DNA of 64,000 bases, from NCBI RefSeq assembly GCF_026652115.1, contig NZ_JAPPSQ010000018.1, forward strand, positions 1 to 64,000, in the 5' to 3' direction. The notes under the pieces were generated by a model. The model searched no databases. It was not told where the DNA came from and saw only the letters and a program-made list of their open reading frames with translations. Source of the DNA: Algoriphagus sp. PAP.12 (lineage in GTDB: Bacteria > Bacteroidota > Bacteroidia > Cytophagales > Cyclobacteriaceae). The translations under genes were made by a program, and so were the position numbers. Positions 28,254 to 38,200 of the stretch are shown here, in pieces; positions within the stretch are counted from its first letter, which is position 1; every line of letters starts with the position of its first letter.

Positions 28254-29129
28254 TTAATCTTCGTCGAGGAAACGCTTGGTAATAGGTTCGTAAGAATCAA
28301 TTCTTCTGTCACGAAGGAATGGCCAGTGGGTTCTGTATCGATCCGAACCTGTTAGATCCAATTCTTCTACGTGAATTTCTTCCTCCAAATGAGGCGCTTT
28401 GTAAACGACTCTACCAAATGGATTGGCTACAAATGAACCACCCCAGAACTGCATTTCCGCTTCTTCACCTGTTCTGTTGACAGAAACTACCGGAATACCA
28501 TTGGCAACGGCATGAGAACGTTGAATCGTCTGCCAAGCTCCATACTGCTCCTCATTGGTCGCATCATCCTGAGATTTGGCCCAACCGATTGCCGTAGGGT
28601 AAACCAAGAAATCAGCACCTTTCAAAGCTGTGATTCGAGCTGCTTCAGGATACCACTGATCCCAGCAGATCAACACACCAATAGTAGCAAATTTGGTTTT
28701 GAATACTTTGTAGCCCAAGTCTCCAGGTGTAAAGTAGAATTTCTCATAATATCCCGGATCATCAGGGATATGCATCTTGCGGTATTTACCCAAATAGCTT
28801 CCATCTGCATCCAAAACAGCCGTCGTATTATGATACAATCCTTCAGCACGCTTTTCGAAAAGAGAAGCGACGATTACCACTCCCAATTCTTTGGCGATTT
28901 CCCCAAGAGTATCGGTTGAAGGACCAGGAATGGCTTCAGCCAAATTGAAGTTTTCATAATCCTCCACATCACAGAAGTAAAGAGACCTAAAAAGTTCCTG
29001 CAGGACAACTACCTGAGCGCCTTTAGCGGCTGCCTCACGAATACCTACAATTGTTTTCTTCATGTTTTCGGCCACATCCCCAGAGCAACTGAGTTGAACC
29101 AGACCTACTTTGACGTTTTTATTTGCCAC
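28254..29129 (-). CDS. aguB: N-carbamoylputrescine amidase
   Basis: Hydrolyses N-carbamoylputrescine to putrescine, CO2 and ammonia. The 291-residue nitrilase-superfamily protein has the catalytic triad Glu45 (VVLQELF), Lys118 (GKYRKMHIPDD) and Cys155 (VLICWDQWYPEAAR). The start codon is GTG. It is the first gene of the aguB-aguA operon, so polyamine synthesis from arginine via agmatine is supported; the arginine decarboxylase is not in this window. Confidence 0.95.
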   Translation of the reverse strand: MANKNVKVGLVQLSCSGDVAENMKKTIVGIREAAAKGAQVVVLQELFRSLYFCDVEDYENFNLAEAIPGPSTDTLGEIAKELGVVIVASLFEKRAEGLYHNTTAVLDADGSYLGKYRKMHIPDDPGYYEKFYFTPGDLGYKVFKTKFATIGVLICWDQWYPEAARITALKGADFLVYPTAIGWAKSQDDATNEEQYGAWQTIQRSHAVANGIPVVSVNRTGEEAEMQFWGGSFVANPFGRVVYKAPHLEEEIHVEELDLTGSDRYRTHWPFLRDRRIDSYEPITKRFLDED

Positions 29130-29243
29130 GGCTTTTGGTTTTGAATGAGTCGGTAAAGTTACAGGAGAAGAAAGGGATTGACAAATGAGATTTTGGATTG
29201 AAAAATGAAAGATTGAAAAATTTGAAAATTAGCAAGGAGATTA

Positions 29244-29271
29244 TTTAAAGACTAAGTCAGAAGTCTTTAAA
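29244..29271. promoter_or_regulatory. Inverted repeat in the divergent aguB / secreted-protein promoter region
   Basis: A perfect 10-bp inverted repeat (TTTAAAGACT with AGTCTTTAAA) has an 8-nt spacer. It lies about midway between the divergent starts at 29129 and 29393. It could be an operator; it has no T tail directly adjacent. The rest of the 263-nt interval is AT-rich with imperfect GATTGAAAAA-like repeats near 29190-29225. Confidence 0.4.
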
Positions 29272-29392
29272 ATTTGAGGATTCTTTTTAGTTTTTCCACT
29301 ATTAAATGGTGAAAAGACATTTCATTTTCATATCAAATCAATTCCAATAATTCTTTGATTTTTATTAGTTTAGGAAGCTATAATTCAAGCCC

Positions 29393-31390
29393 ATGAAAAA
29401 AAAGTCAATAATCTTTTTAATCCTCCTTTTTTGGACTTTTCGCCTCCAGTCTCAAACGATAACTTTTCCAATCCAAATGGATTCTCAGGCCTTCAAAGAC
29501 TCTTTGATAACCCTTTTTAATTATCCTGTAAAGCCAAAATCACCAGAAGGCTTTTCCGGTCAGCTCTTTGCAAGATTTCCTTGGGTCAAAACAATTGACA
29601 ATCATCCTAGATACCATCTTTCTTTCAGTTTTGAAGAGGATGACCTATTAGCCGGATATGGTCATCTCAATAGCATCCAAATAAGCAGTGTAAATAGTGT
29701 AAATGGAAGAACTCTGGGAGATTATGCCACCATTACCTTACCTTTTGAGTCCTTCAATACTGGAGATGTTTATACAGTATCTGAACTCGATAGTAAAAGT
29801 GGCTATCGCAAAATAAACACTTTGGACTATGGCTATTACCGAAAGCATTATTTCCTTCCGGATGGCTATGATAAGGCAGGAATTATCTTCCAAGTGGTCA
29901 AAGAAGACCCCAAAGAATACAGGTCCGTCACCAGACCGGATGGCGCCAAGTTTGACAAAGATGGCGGTGACGTAATCAGCGGATATATTATCCGAAAAAT
30001 TGTGAGAGAGGATTATGATGAAGAAAGCAATCTGGATTTTTCAGAGAAAGACTGGAAGCGATTGGATGCTTTGCAGCGAAGCTATTTCGCAAATTACTTT
30101 TTTAACAAACACATCGATTACTTTGAAAAGTATAGCATTGAACGCGAGATATTAGAACCTATAATCGCTGGTAAATCTCTCATCGAAGGTGAAAAAGAAC
30201 CGGATCTGGATGCAGCTGTTGCAGCCTATCGATTTCAGCAAAAAGTCCCCGAATACTATGAGTTACTCAAAGCAGAATACAAGCTATTAGGACCTTTTGG
30301 AATTGATGAGGCAAATAATGCGATGGTCAGTTCCACTATTTATCCATGCATTGATGGCAATTGTATTTATGGGGAAGGGACAGTTGATATGGGCAAAACG
30401 ACTTATACGGGGACTTTTGCCAACAGCTTTGCAACCACGGGAATAATTACTGAAAAAAGCTCTGGTATCAAGATTAAGGTCAATTTTCGCCCCGGAAACT
30501 CTAAACAATTAGCCAATGGGGAATACATCAGTGATCCAAATCTAACAGCATCTTTCATAAGAAAGAACGATAGCATTTATTTTGATGTGGACACTCCTAC
30601 ATTTAGCTATGTTGGCACTACCAAGGGTCTTTCAGGAAGAAGTGGGATTGTAGATGGAATTCACACCATAAAAAAAGAGACCCATCTAGAAACCTATACC
30701 TATAAAAATGGAATAGCTGACAGTAAATCGGCAACCATTAGAGAGCGATCAGTTGGAGAATTTGAATACACTGGAGCTTTCAAACAATCAGAAGAAGGCG
30801 ATATTTACCCTTTTGGAGAAGGCAGAGTTGGATTCCCCTATTTTTCGGATGAGACTGTTCCCATAACCGTTACCAGTACCCTATTTGAGGCAATTCAGGA
30901 ATCCCCAGAAGCAATGGAATTATTGGTAGGGATCTTTGCAAAACAAAAAGAAATAAATACTCCCTATTTAAAGAAATGGCACCAACAATACCTCAGTTTA
31001 GTTGAAGCCAACAGATATGAAACAATTCAAAAACTTTCTGACGAAGAGTTGATTCAATATGTTTTCATGGAAAATGAAAAAAAATTTAAATACTTAAATC
31101 TCGCCCGCGGAAACTTATCCGAATTAATTAATCGGGATTGGATCAGAGAATATGACTCCTGGACCATCATGCTCATCAATAAGAAAGACGGACCTTCTTC
31201 CTTTTGCTTGAAAACCCAAACCGGAGGAATCGCTCAAGTCAAATATACTTATGATGAAAAATGTGTCAATTTTGAAAAAAGAGGAGATGTAATGGAACTC
31301 AACCTCAAAGTTTTGAGTAAAGGCCGCACTCTAATTAAACTTATCTGTGATGATTGCAATGTGGATGATTATTATGCAATCGCGTATTAA
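29393..31390 (+). CDS. Unrecognised secreted protein, 665 residues
   Basis: I do not recognise this protein. It has a signal peptide (KKKSIIFLILLFWTFRLQS, cleavage near residue 21). The central part (about 325-480) contains short glycine- and aromatic-rich turns such as YGEGTVDMGKTTYTGTFANS and FPFGEGRVGF-like stretches that loosely recall MORN-type beta-hairpins, but the spacing is too irregular to assign them. The C-terminal 60 residues contain four cysteines, including a CDDCN motif, suggesting disulfides or a metal site. No transmembrane segment is visible after the signal. The next gene follows 11 nt downstream and is also secreted and unrecognised, so the two probably act together. Confidence 0.7.
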   Translation: MKKKSIIFLILLFWTFRLQSQTITFPIQMDSQAFKDSLITLFNYPVKPKSPEGFSGQLFARFPWVKTIDNHPRYHLSFSFEEDDLLAGYGHLNSIQISSVNSVNGRTLGDYATITLPFESFNTGDVYTVSELDSKSGYRKINTLDYGYYRKHYFLPDGYDKAGIIFQVVKEDPKEYRSVTRPDGAKFDKDGGDVISGYIIRKIVREDYDEESNLDFSEKDWKRLDALQRSYFANYFFNKHIDYFEKYSIEREILEPIIAGKSLIEGEKEPDLDAAVAAYRFQQKVPEYYELLKAEYKLLGPFGIDEANNAMVSSTIYPCIDGNCIYGEGTVDMGKTTYTGTFANSFATTGIITEKSSGIKIKVNFRPGNSKQLANGEYISDPNLTASFIRKNDSIYFDVDTPTFSYVGTTKGLSGRSGIVDGIHTIKKETHLETYTYKNGIADSKSATIRERSVGEFEYTGAFKQSEEGDIYPFGEGRVGFPYFSDETVPITVTSTLFEAIQESPEAMELLVGIFAKQKEINTPYLKKWHQQYLSLVEANRYETIQKLSDEELIQYVFMENEKKFKYLNLARGNLSELINRDWIREYDSWTIMLINKKDGPSSFCLKTQTGGIAQVKYTYDEKCVNFEKRGDVMELNLKVLSKGRTLIKLICDDCNVDDYYAIAY

Positions 31391-31401
31391 GCAAACAGTC
31401 C

Positions 31402-32235
31402 ATGGTTATTAGATTTTTCCTTATCCTTTTACTTATTCCCCTATTTGCCCAAAGTCAAATTCATCCTCTTCAAATACCAAATAGGAAACCCAATTCCGAG
31501 ACTGGTACCGCATTTATGACTCGAATGATTCCCTTATCAATGGAAGAGCGGGAGGAAGAAATCTACAAAGCTTTGGCAGAAGGGAATTTGCCTGATTTCC
31601 TGAGAAAACCCATTCAATTAAAAGCCCCTTTTGAGGATGCAAATGGTGGAATTCATGAAGTAATCTATGAGGTCATGCCGGATTATTTAGCTGTTGGTTC
31701 TAGTGATGACTTTTGCCGAATTCCCATGAACCCACATACCGCACAACGGATTGCTAACGTATTCGGGGCCTCGTTAATCACTGCCAAAATCAGCGACCAT
31801 ATTTATGAGAATGCTGAGGTGAAGCTGGATCCATTTTTCTACAAACCAGTTGGCAGAGAAAATGAAAGCATTGAAAAATTCATCCTTCACAATGAACAAA
31901 TTGAGAAACAAATAGCTGAAGAAAATGAAAAAAATGGGCCGCTAATCGCAGGAATAAAAAAAGATGTCATCCTCTCCTATCATTTGAAAGATCTTCCTGA
32001 AAAGGTGGTGATTTACGGTTGGCACAAGTTGGATGGGAATCCCATACAGCCTGTTTACAATGGACATGTGGATTGGTATGTCGATTACAGTCATGGTATC
32101 CGGCTGATGAATAATAAAGTGATTTTAGATGGAGAGGTAGTTTCAGTAGCCCAAATTCTAAGTGACCCAATTTTATTCAAATTGTTAAGCAATGAGGATC
32201 AACCAATGGAGCAAACGGAATATCTAGAAAACTAG
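31402..32235 (+). CDS. Unrecognised secreted protein with conserved YGWH...DYSHGIRL block
   Basis: A 277-residue protein with a signal peptide ending at about residue 18 (LFAQSQ). The C-terminal half contains KVVIYGWHKLDG, then PVYNGHVDWYVDYSHGIRL at about residues 208-240. These Trp, His, Asp and Tyr residues look like a conserved active-site or ligand-binding block, and I recall similar blocks in hypothetical secreted proteins of other phyla, without known function. It lies 11 nt after the 665-residue secreted protein, so they form an operon. Function not assigned. Confidence 0.7.
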   Translation: MVIRFFLILLLIPLFAQSQIHPLQIPNRKPNSETGTAFMTRMIPLSMEEREEEIYKALAEGNLPDFLRKPIQLKAPFEDANGGIHEVIYEVMPDYLAVGSSDDFCRIPMNPHTAQRIANVFGASLITAKISDHIYENAEVKLDPFFYKPVGRENESIEKFILHNEQIEKQIAEENEKNGPLIAGIKKDVILSYHLKDLPEKVVIYGWHKLDGNPIQPVYNGHVDWYVDYSHGIRLMNNKVILDGEVVSVAQILSDPILFKLLSNEDQPMEQTEYLEN

Positions 32236-32333
32236 ATGGTTGCGATTAATTATTGTTAATTCAATTTCCAGAATCCCTCATTTTCCTTTAATTCAATCAA
32301 AATTCAGGATAGCCATCCTATCAACTCGGCCTC

Positions 32334-32963
32334 ATGCTTTTGATTTCCAACTTTTCTAAAAAATACCCCAGTGGATTTGAAGTTCAGATTGACACTTTGA
32401 AGTTGGAATCAGGGATACATTTTATCCATGGAGCTAATGGTTCAGGGAAATCTACACTCCTAAAAGCCTTGGCTGGTATCCATCCATTTCAGGGAAAAAT
32501 CGAATTGAATGGAACTGATTTGGGAGAAAAACCCCTGGAATATCGGGCGACCATAGGATATGCAGAAGCGGAGCCTCAATTCCCTGATTTTTTGAGTTTA
32601 GATGATTTGATTCAAGTAGTCGCTAAAGCAAAAAATGCAAATCAAGAAGAAATCAATCTGTTGAAAAGTACCTTTGGAGCTGATTCATTTTCAGGCTTTC
32701 CTGTTGGAACATTCTCATCCGGAATGCTCAAAAAATCTGCTTTGATTTTGGCCTTTTTAGGTAAACCCCAGTTGGTGATTTTGGATGAACCATTTACCAC
32801 CATTGATACCCAAACTCAACATCAATTGACAGAAATGATCAAAAATCTGGCAGCACAAGGTGTTACTTTCTTAATTACTTCACATCAGAATAGCCCCATT
32901 GCTAACTTGCCTATCCAAGGTATATTTAAGATGGAATCAGGTAGACTTTCGGAAAATGGATAA
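32334..32963 (+). CDS. ABC transporter ATP-binding protein, short
   Basis: A 209-residue ATPase with Walker A HGANGSGKST at about 33-42, a divergent signature FSSGM (in place of LSGGQ), Walker B LVILDEPFTTID and H-loop ITSHQN. This compact form resembles ATPases of CcmA-like or ABC-2-type exporters. The stop overlaps the start of the membrane protein gene by 8 nt, which indicates translational coupling and a shared complex. Confidence 0.9.
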   Translation: MLLISNFSKKYPSGFEVQIDTLKLESGIHFIHGANGSGKSTLLKALAGIHPFQGKIELNGTDLGEKPLEYRATIGYAEAEPQFPDFLSLDDLIQVVAKAKNANQEEINLLKSTFGADSFSGFPVGTFSSGMLKKSALILAFLGKPQLVILDEPFTTIDTQTQHQLTEMIKNLAAQGVTFLITSHQNSPIANLPIQGIFKMESGRLSENG

Positions 32964-34017
32964 GCTGTTTTTCAAACCCTTCACGATTCCCTTCTACCGA
33001 AAAACGCTCGGTTTTTGGGTTTTGATTTTAGTGTTTGGAGGAGTCTTCATGGAAGTCAAGCAACATATTCTTCTAGCCAAGTTTTTATTCAGAAATCCTT
33101 TAGCTTTCAGCATTCTACCACTCAGTTTTCTGGGATTTTCAATTTTTCACTTGAAAATCATGAAAGCATTACTCTCTCAAAGAGAATACAAAATATTTCA
33201 CCAGATAGGACTTTTTAAGCAACGAGACAAATTTCAAATCTGGCTAAAAATCATCTTGGTCAACCTGGCTTTTTTCCTCTTCTATTTCCTTTTTGTTAGT
33301 TTTTATGGAGTTCAAGAAAATGCATGGATCCTCCTTTTAATTTTATGGTTTTCTGTCATCTTGGGAATTGGCCTGAATCTTTGGACAATCAATCGAGCTC
33401 AAGAAAAACCTATTCCTGAAACCATTCTTAAAAGACCCAAAGTCAACTGGAACCTACCACGATTTTCATGGTTGATTTTAGAATTAAGGCAGAATCGGCC
33501 TTTACTCTTTCTTCTGACCAAAATTTTAAGTTTAGCCCTTCTAAATGGATTTTTCGTCTCTTTTGCTTCCGGGGTTTATGATATCCGATGGATGCAGTTT
33601 GGAGTACTGGCCACCTCCTTTTTCCAAATCCCAATATTGATGGAAAAGGCAGAATTCGAACTGATCAAACAAAGTTGGTTTATCAGCATTCCTTTCAGGT
33701 CCATTGAAAAATTCTCCTATCATTTTCTTTCGATAATTCTCGTATCCTTTCCAGAATTATTGTTTTTAATTTGGAAAGGCGTCTATCCATTTAAGGGCTT
33801 AGAATTCCTGAGTTTACCTTTTCTACTTCTAGGAAATCAACTGATTTTGTTAGGAATCCAATACTGGAAATTTAGCAGCTCTTACCTTTCCAACTGGTTC
33901 ATCGCTTCCTTTTTCATACTTTTTCTTAGCGTAATTTTTGGAATTCCTTGGTTTGTGATTTGTGGGATATCGCTGGTTTTCTTCTTCTATCAAACACGCT
34001 CTCCTTACCATCTTTGA
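32956..34017 (+). CDS. Polytopic membrane protein, putative partner of the short ABC ATPase
   Basis: A 353-residue integral membrane protein with about eight to ten hydrophobic segments spread over its length. There is a short soluble stretch at about 145-180 (INRAQEKPIPETILKRPKV). I do not recognise an ABC-2 or FtsX signature, but the 8-nt overlap with the ATPase gene makes it the likely transmembrane subunit. The ATG at 32956 is preferred; an upstream in-frame ATG at 32899 lies deep within the ATPase gene. The substrate is unknown. Confidence 0.75.
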   Translation: MDKLFFKPFTIPFYRKTLGFWVLILVFGGVFMEVKQHILLAKFLFRNPLAFSILPLSFLGFSIFHLKIMKALLSQREYKIFHQIGLFKQRDKFQIWLKIILVNLAFFLFYFLFVSFYGVQENAWILLLILWFSVILGIGLNLWTINRAQEKPIPETILKRPKVNWNLPRFSWLILELRQNRPLLFLLTKILSLALLNGFFVSFASGVYDIRWMQFGVLATSFFQIPILMEKAEFELIKQSWFISIPFRSIEKFSYHFLSIILVSFPELLFLIWKGVYPFKGLEFLSLPFLLLGNQLILLGIQYWKFSSSYLSNWFIASFFILFLSVIFGIPWFVICGISLVFFFYQTRSPYHL

Positions 34018-34110
34018 CCCAGCTCATTCACTTTCAGCGAAACAAGAAAGATCTAACACTTTGTGATTTAAATTCCATAAATTAAAATTTTCAAATAGTT
34101 AGACATCAAC

Positions 34111-35199
34111 TTGAGAAAGCACATAGCCAAAATACACCTAATCATAGGCTTAGGCATAGGTTTTCTGTTTTTTATCACCGCATTTTCTGGTGCATTATAT
34201 ACATGGGAGCCTGAATTCAGCTACTTCACTTACCATCAAAAGGTAACTAGCGAAGACCGCCCTTTTATTTCGATTTCGGATATCAAAAACACTCTGAAAA
34301 CTGAATTTCCAGAAGGTGATTTTCGTACTGCTTTATTCAGAAATTCCGAAAGTGCAATTGAAGTTCTTCTTTATGTCCCGGGCACCTATTATCACGCTTA
34401 CCTAAACCCCTATTCAGGTGATTTGATCCATTTGCAGGACATGAATAAAGGCTGGATCAATTATTTAAAGAAGCTGCATAGAAATTTCCTTTTGGGACCT
34501 TTTGGACGAGAGCTTGTTCATTGGGTCACTTTGTTGGCTCTGGTGATGCTTATCTCTGGATTGGTGGTATGGTGGCCGAGCAAAGGAAAACCTGGAAAAC
34601 ATATGTTCCTCATCAAATGGTCTATTTCACCCAAAAAACTGAATTATGACCTTCATAATATCCTTGGATTTTATGCATCATGGATCCTGATTTTCACTAT
34701 TGGAACAGGAATTTTCTGGGGATTTTCGATAGTTCAAGAGACATTGAAAGGGGTCAGTGGTGAAAATAAAAAAACTTGGGAAACGCCTATTTCTATCCCT
34801 ACCTCTACTGATCCAAAAATCGCTAATGATGAAATCTTGAATATGCTTATCCAGGAATATCATTCTAAATACACAGATTCAGAGATTAGAGTCAGTATTC
34901 CTCACAAATCTGATGAGTCCATCCACCTATCAGTCATCAACCCAAATAAAGGAATCAATGCGGTTGATCATTTCCACCATGACCAGTATAACGGAAAGCT
35001 TTTATCTGGGAATTTTCAAAGCGGATTAGCTCAAGACAGAAGTACTTTTAGCAAAATAAATGGACTAGTTTATGAAGTTCACTTTGGTAGTGTATGGGGA
35101 CTTCCAGGAAGAATATTGGCCTTTTTGGGTTCTTTGATAGGAGCTTCTTTACCAATTACTGGATTTATCGTGTGGTTGAATAAAAAAAAGAGGAATTAG
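34111..35199 (+). CDS. PepSY-associated membrane protein (PiuB-like)
   Basis: A 362-residue inner-membrane protein with the PepSY_TM layout. The first membrane segment is at about 8-30 (LIIGLGIGFLFFITAFSGALY), followed by a PepSY-like periplasmic domain with GALYTWEPEF and NPYSGDLIHLQDM. HWVTLLALVMLISGLVVWW comes next, then HNILGFYASWILIFTIGTGIFWGF, a second periplasmic domain and a C-terminal segment ending in Lys/Arg. Such proteins are often linked to siderophore or haem-iron uptake or flavin reduction; no TonB receptor is adjacent here. The only usable start is TTG, since the next in-frame ATG is more than 100 codons in. Confidence 0.83.
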   Translation: MRKHIAKIHLIIGLGIGFLFFITAFSGALYTWEPEFSYFTYHQKVTSEDRPFISISDIKNTLKTEFPEGDFRTALFRNSESAIEVLLYVPGTYYHAYLNPYSGDLIHLQDMNKGWINYLKKLHRNFLLGPFGRELVHWVTLLALVMLISGLVVWWPSKGKPGKHMFLIKWSISPKKLNYDLHNILGFYASWILIFTIGTGIFWGFSIVQETLKGVSGENKKTWETPISIPTSTDPKIANDEILNMLIQEYHSKYTDSEIRVSIPHKSDESIHLSVINPNKGINAVDHFHHDQYNGKLLSGNFQSGLAQDRSTFSKINGLVYEVHFGSVWGLPGRILAFLGSLIGASLPITGFIVWLNKKKRN

Positions 35200-35229
35200 C
35201 TAGGCCTGCTCCCTAGCAGCAATTATTTT
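35199..35229. terminator. Candidate terminator between PepSY protein and cyclase genes
   Basis: A 6-bp stem (GCTAGG with CCTAGC) with a 7-nt loop begins at the PepSY stop codon and is followed by AGCAATTATTTTT. It separates two convergent genes. The stem is short, so confidence is moderate. Confidence 0.5.
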
Positions 35230-35237
35230 TCAGAAGC

Positions 35238-38200
35238 TTACTTTTCCACAAAATACATATCGACTTCACCTTTGTTTTTAGCCTGGACTTTTCCTCGATA
35301 AGTACAAGAAAAATGGTCTTTTACCAATTCATAGGTAGAGCCTGAAATATTGATTTTCCCAGCCTCTCCGCTACTTTCCATTCTGGATGCAAGATTCACT
35401 GTATCCCCCCAGATATCATAGGCGAACTTATTGAGTCCTACTATTCCAGCTACGATATTTCCTGTGTGAATTCCTATTCTCAATTCGAAAATCGGTTTGT
35501 TTTCTTGAATACTTCTTTCTTTTTGAGATTCAATAAATTTCTGAATCTCAATAGCGGCATTGATAACATCTATTGGGTGAGTATCATTTTTAATAGGAAT
35601 CCCTCCTGCAGCCATGTAGGAATCTCCTATGGTTTTAATTTTTTCGATCCCATTTCTTTCAATGATTCGATCGAATTCTTTGAAACAAAAATCAATTTCA
35701 GAAACCAAATCCACTGCATTCATTTGCTCTGCTATCATTGAAAAGCCTTTGAAATCAGTAAACATCACAGTCACACTTTCATACTTTTTGGATTCAGCTT
35801 TCCCCTTTTCTTTCAATTCCCTTGCGATATCCATAGGAAGAATATTAAGTAAAAGTTCATCTGACTTTTCCTTTTCGACCTGCAGGTCCAATGTTCTTTC
35901 TTTGACCTTAGACTCTAGATTCGCATTGTATTCCTCTAGCCTTTTTTCATTTAATCTTAGACTTTCCTCTACGCCTTTTCTGACTTCTACCTCTTCAATC
36001 AATTTCTTATTGAGCTGATTCGTACTTTCCAAAAGCATGGCATTTTGGAGTGAAATAGCTGTCTGTGTAGCCATCACTTGAAGGATTTCTACTCTTTCTT
36101 TTGTAAATGCTCCTGAAAGCAATCTATTCTCCAGATACAAAATCGAGAAACCTACACCTGAATGCTTTTGGGGAATACAAAGAATCGATTTCACTTGGTT
36201 TTCCTCTATATAATCTTCGTCAGAATAAGGTAAAATCTTGGTTGCATCATCTAGCACTAAAGTTTCACCGGATCGAAGTACATAATTGATTACTGAATGA
36301 CTGATCTCTTCAAAATCCTCGTATGGAATATTTTGTAGGACTTGAATATCGTTTGTCGAATTATCAATAGATGCTTTGATCTGCTTATTATTCTCTTCGA
36401 TAGTAATTAAAAAAGCTCTGTCAGCTCCAGCATTTTCGCTTACCAGCTGCATCAACCCAGTGAGAATATTCTCCAATTTCATTTCTCCTGAAATCAACTT
36501 AATCGTTTTCAGAATTGTATCCAGATCAAGAATATTGGAGTTCACACCAATTTCCTCTGGGGAAATGAACTGATCGTAAACCTCCTTCATTTGAGTAAGC
36601 TTAGCTTTTGCTCCCCATTTCTCATAAGATTTGTAGGCATTCGACAAGTAAAACTGAGCTGCTTCTGGTTGTTGTTGTGAATTAAAATAATTGCCAGCCC
36701 GCTCCCATATCAACGCCTCATCCTGAATGTATTTATGGATCCTGGCATATCTGATCGCATAGGTATACGATTTGATAGCTAAATCAAAATTCCCATTGAG
36801 AGTTTCCAATTCTGCTTTCATGAATTCATGCCTGTGCTGGAAATTCACCTCGGAATGCTTCAACATCCCTCCGATCAATCTGATGTTTTTCTTGCAGATT
36901 TTAAGCAATTCCTTTTGTTCTTGCTTGGTTTTGGAAGCATATATTGGTGTAATGCAAAGGTTTTCATAAAACAAAAACAACATCTCAGTAATGGAGCCTT
37001 TCACAGGAATCAGGTGATTTTTCTCCAAACAACAATATTTCCAAGCAACTTCATTTTGATTGAAAATCAATGCCAAAATCTTCTTTTGGGAGTAGAGATT
37101 GTGGTAATACAAACTGAAGGCAGGTACATCAGGAAAATCGACTTGCCTTTCATCGAATAGCTCTCCTCTCAACACCTCAAAATCTTCGACTCCCTCTAAT
37201 AGGCTATGGGCTGACTGGCGAAACAAATCTATTCGCTTGATCTGCATGATCTGATTGAGCGGCATAATTTGTTTTGCGAGTAATTCCCCTCTCATTAATA
37301 TTTTGGGAATGGCCTCACCCCCATAAAAATTCCAATAAATTATCAATTGACCAATGATGGAGGTAAACTCAAAATCACCGGTTTCAAGCCCCTTTTTCAA
37401 TGCTTCTTCCAACTCTGGGATGCTATCTGCCAGGTGCTTTAACCAATGCGAAATAAACATCACATATACTTGCTTAAAAGAAACAAACTCATCCTCATTT
37501 TGGATGATTTCGAAAACACTATTACCCAATTGACCCATTTTGAGTCCTTTGGCTGTATTCCCCATGAAAGCAATATTGATGTAACCGAAGACTACAAAGG
37601 CCATGGGAGTTTTGGGACCTAATCCAAATCTTAAAGTGAGCCGGATTAGCTCAAACATCAATAAAGGCAGCAAATTGGGTTCTGTAAGATAAGCTGCCAA
37701 AGCCATGTGATGCATGATCGACATTGCTATCAACAACTTTTCATCTTTAATCTCTGGCAAGCTGAGGATCTTTTCTTCTGAAAAAGATGCAAGCCGAATG
37801 TTGGTCCTTACAAATCCAAAAAGAACATTCAGTTGATTGGGATGCGCCTTCATGTCAATCTGTACCAGCTTCAGGATTTCCAAGCCTATTTCAATAACCC
37901 GCTTTTGATCATTTTCTACATTGGCATTTTGGATTTTGAGGTTGGCAAGTTTCAATTTGTCCAAAGTACTCTGCGCATTTATATCAAGCAGACTGATATA
38001 CTTTTCAAATAGATTTTGATTATTACATTGATAGGCAGCAGAGGCGGATTTGAGATAAAGATCATAAGTAAAATCACGATCCTTTTCCCAGGCATCTTCA
38101 GGAAGTAAGTCCAAGGAATTTTCAAAATACTGCATTGCCAAGATGTATGCAGTCGAATTTTGTGCTCTTTGACCCGCTATACTATTGAGCTCGCAAAGAA

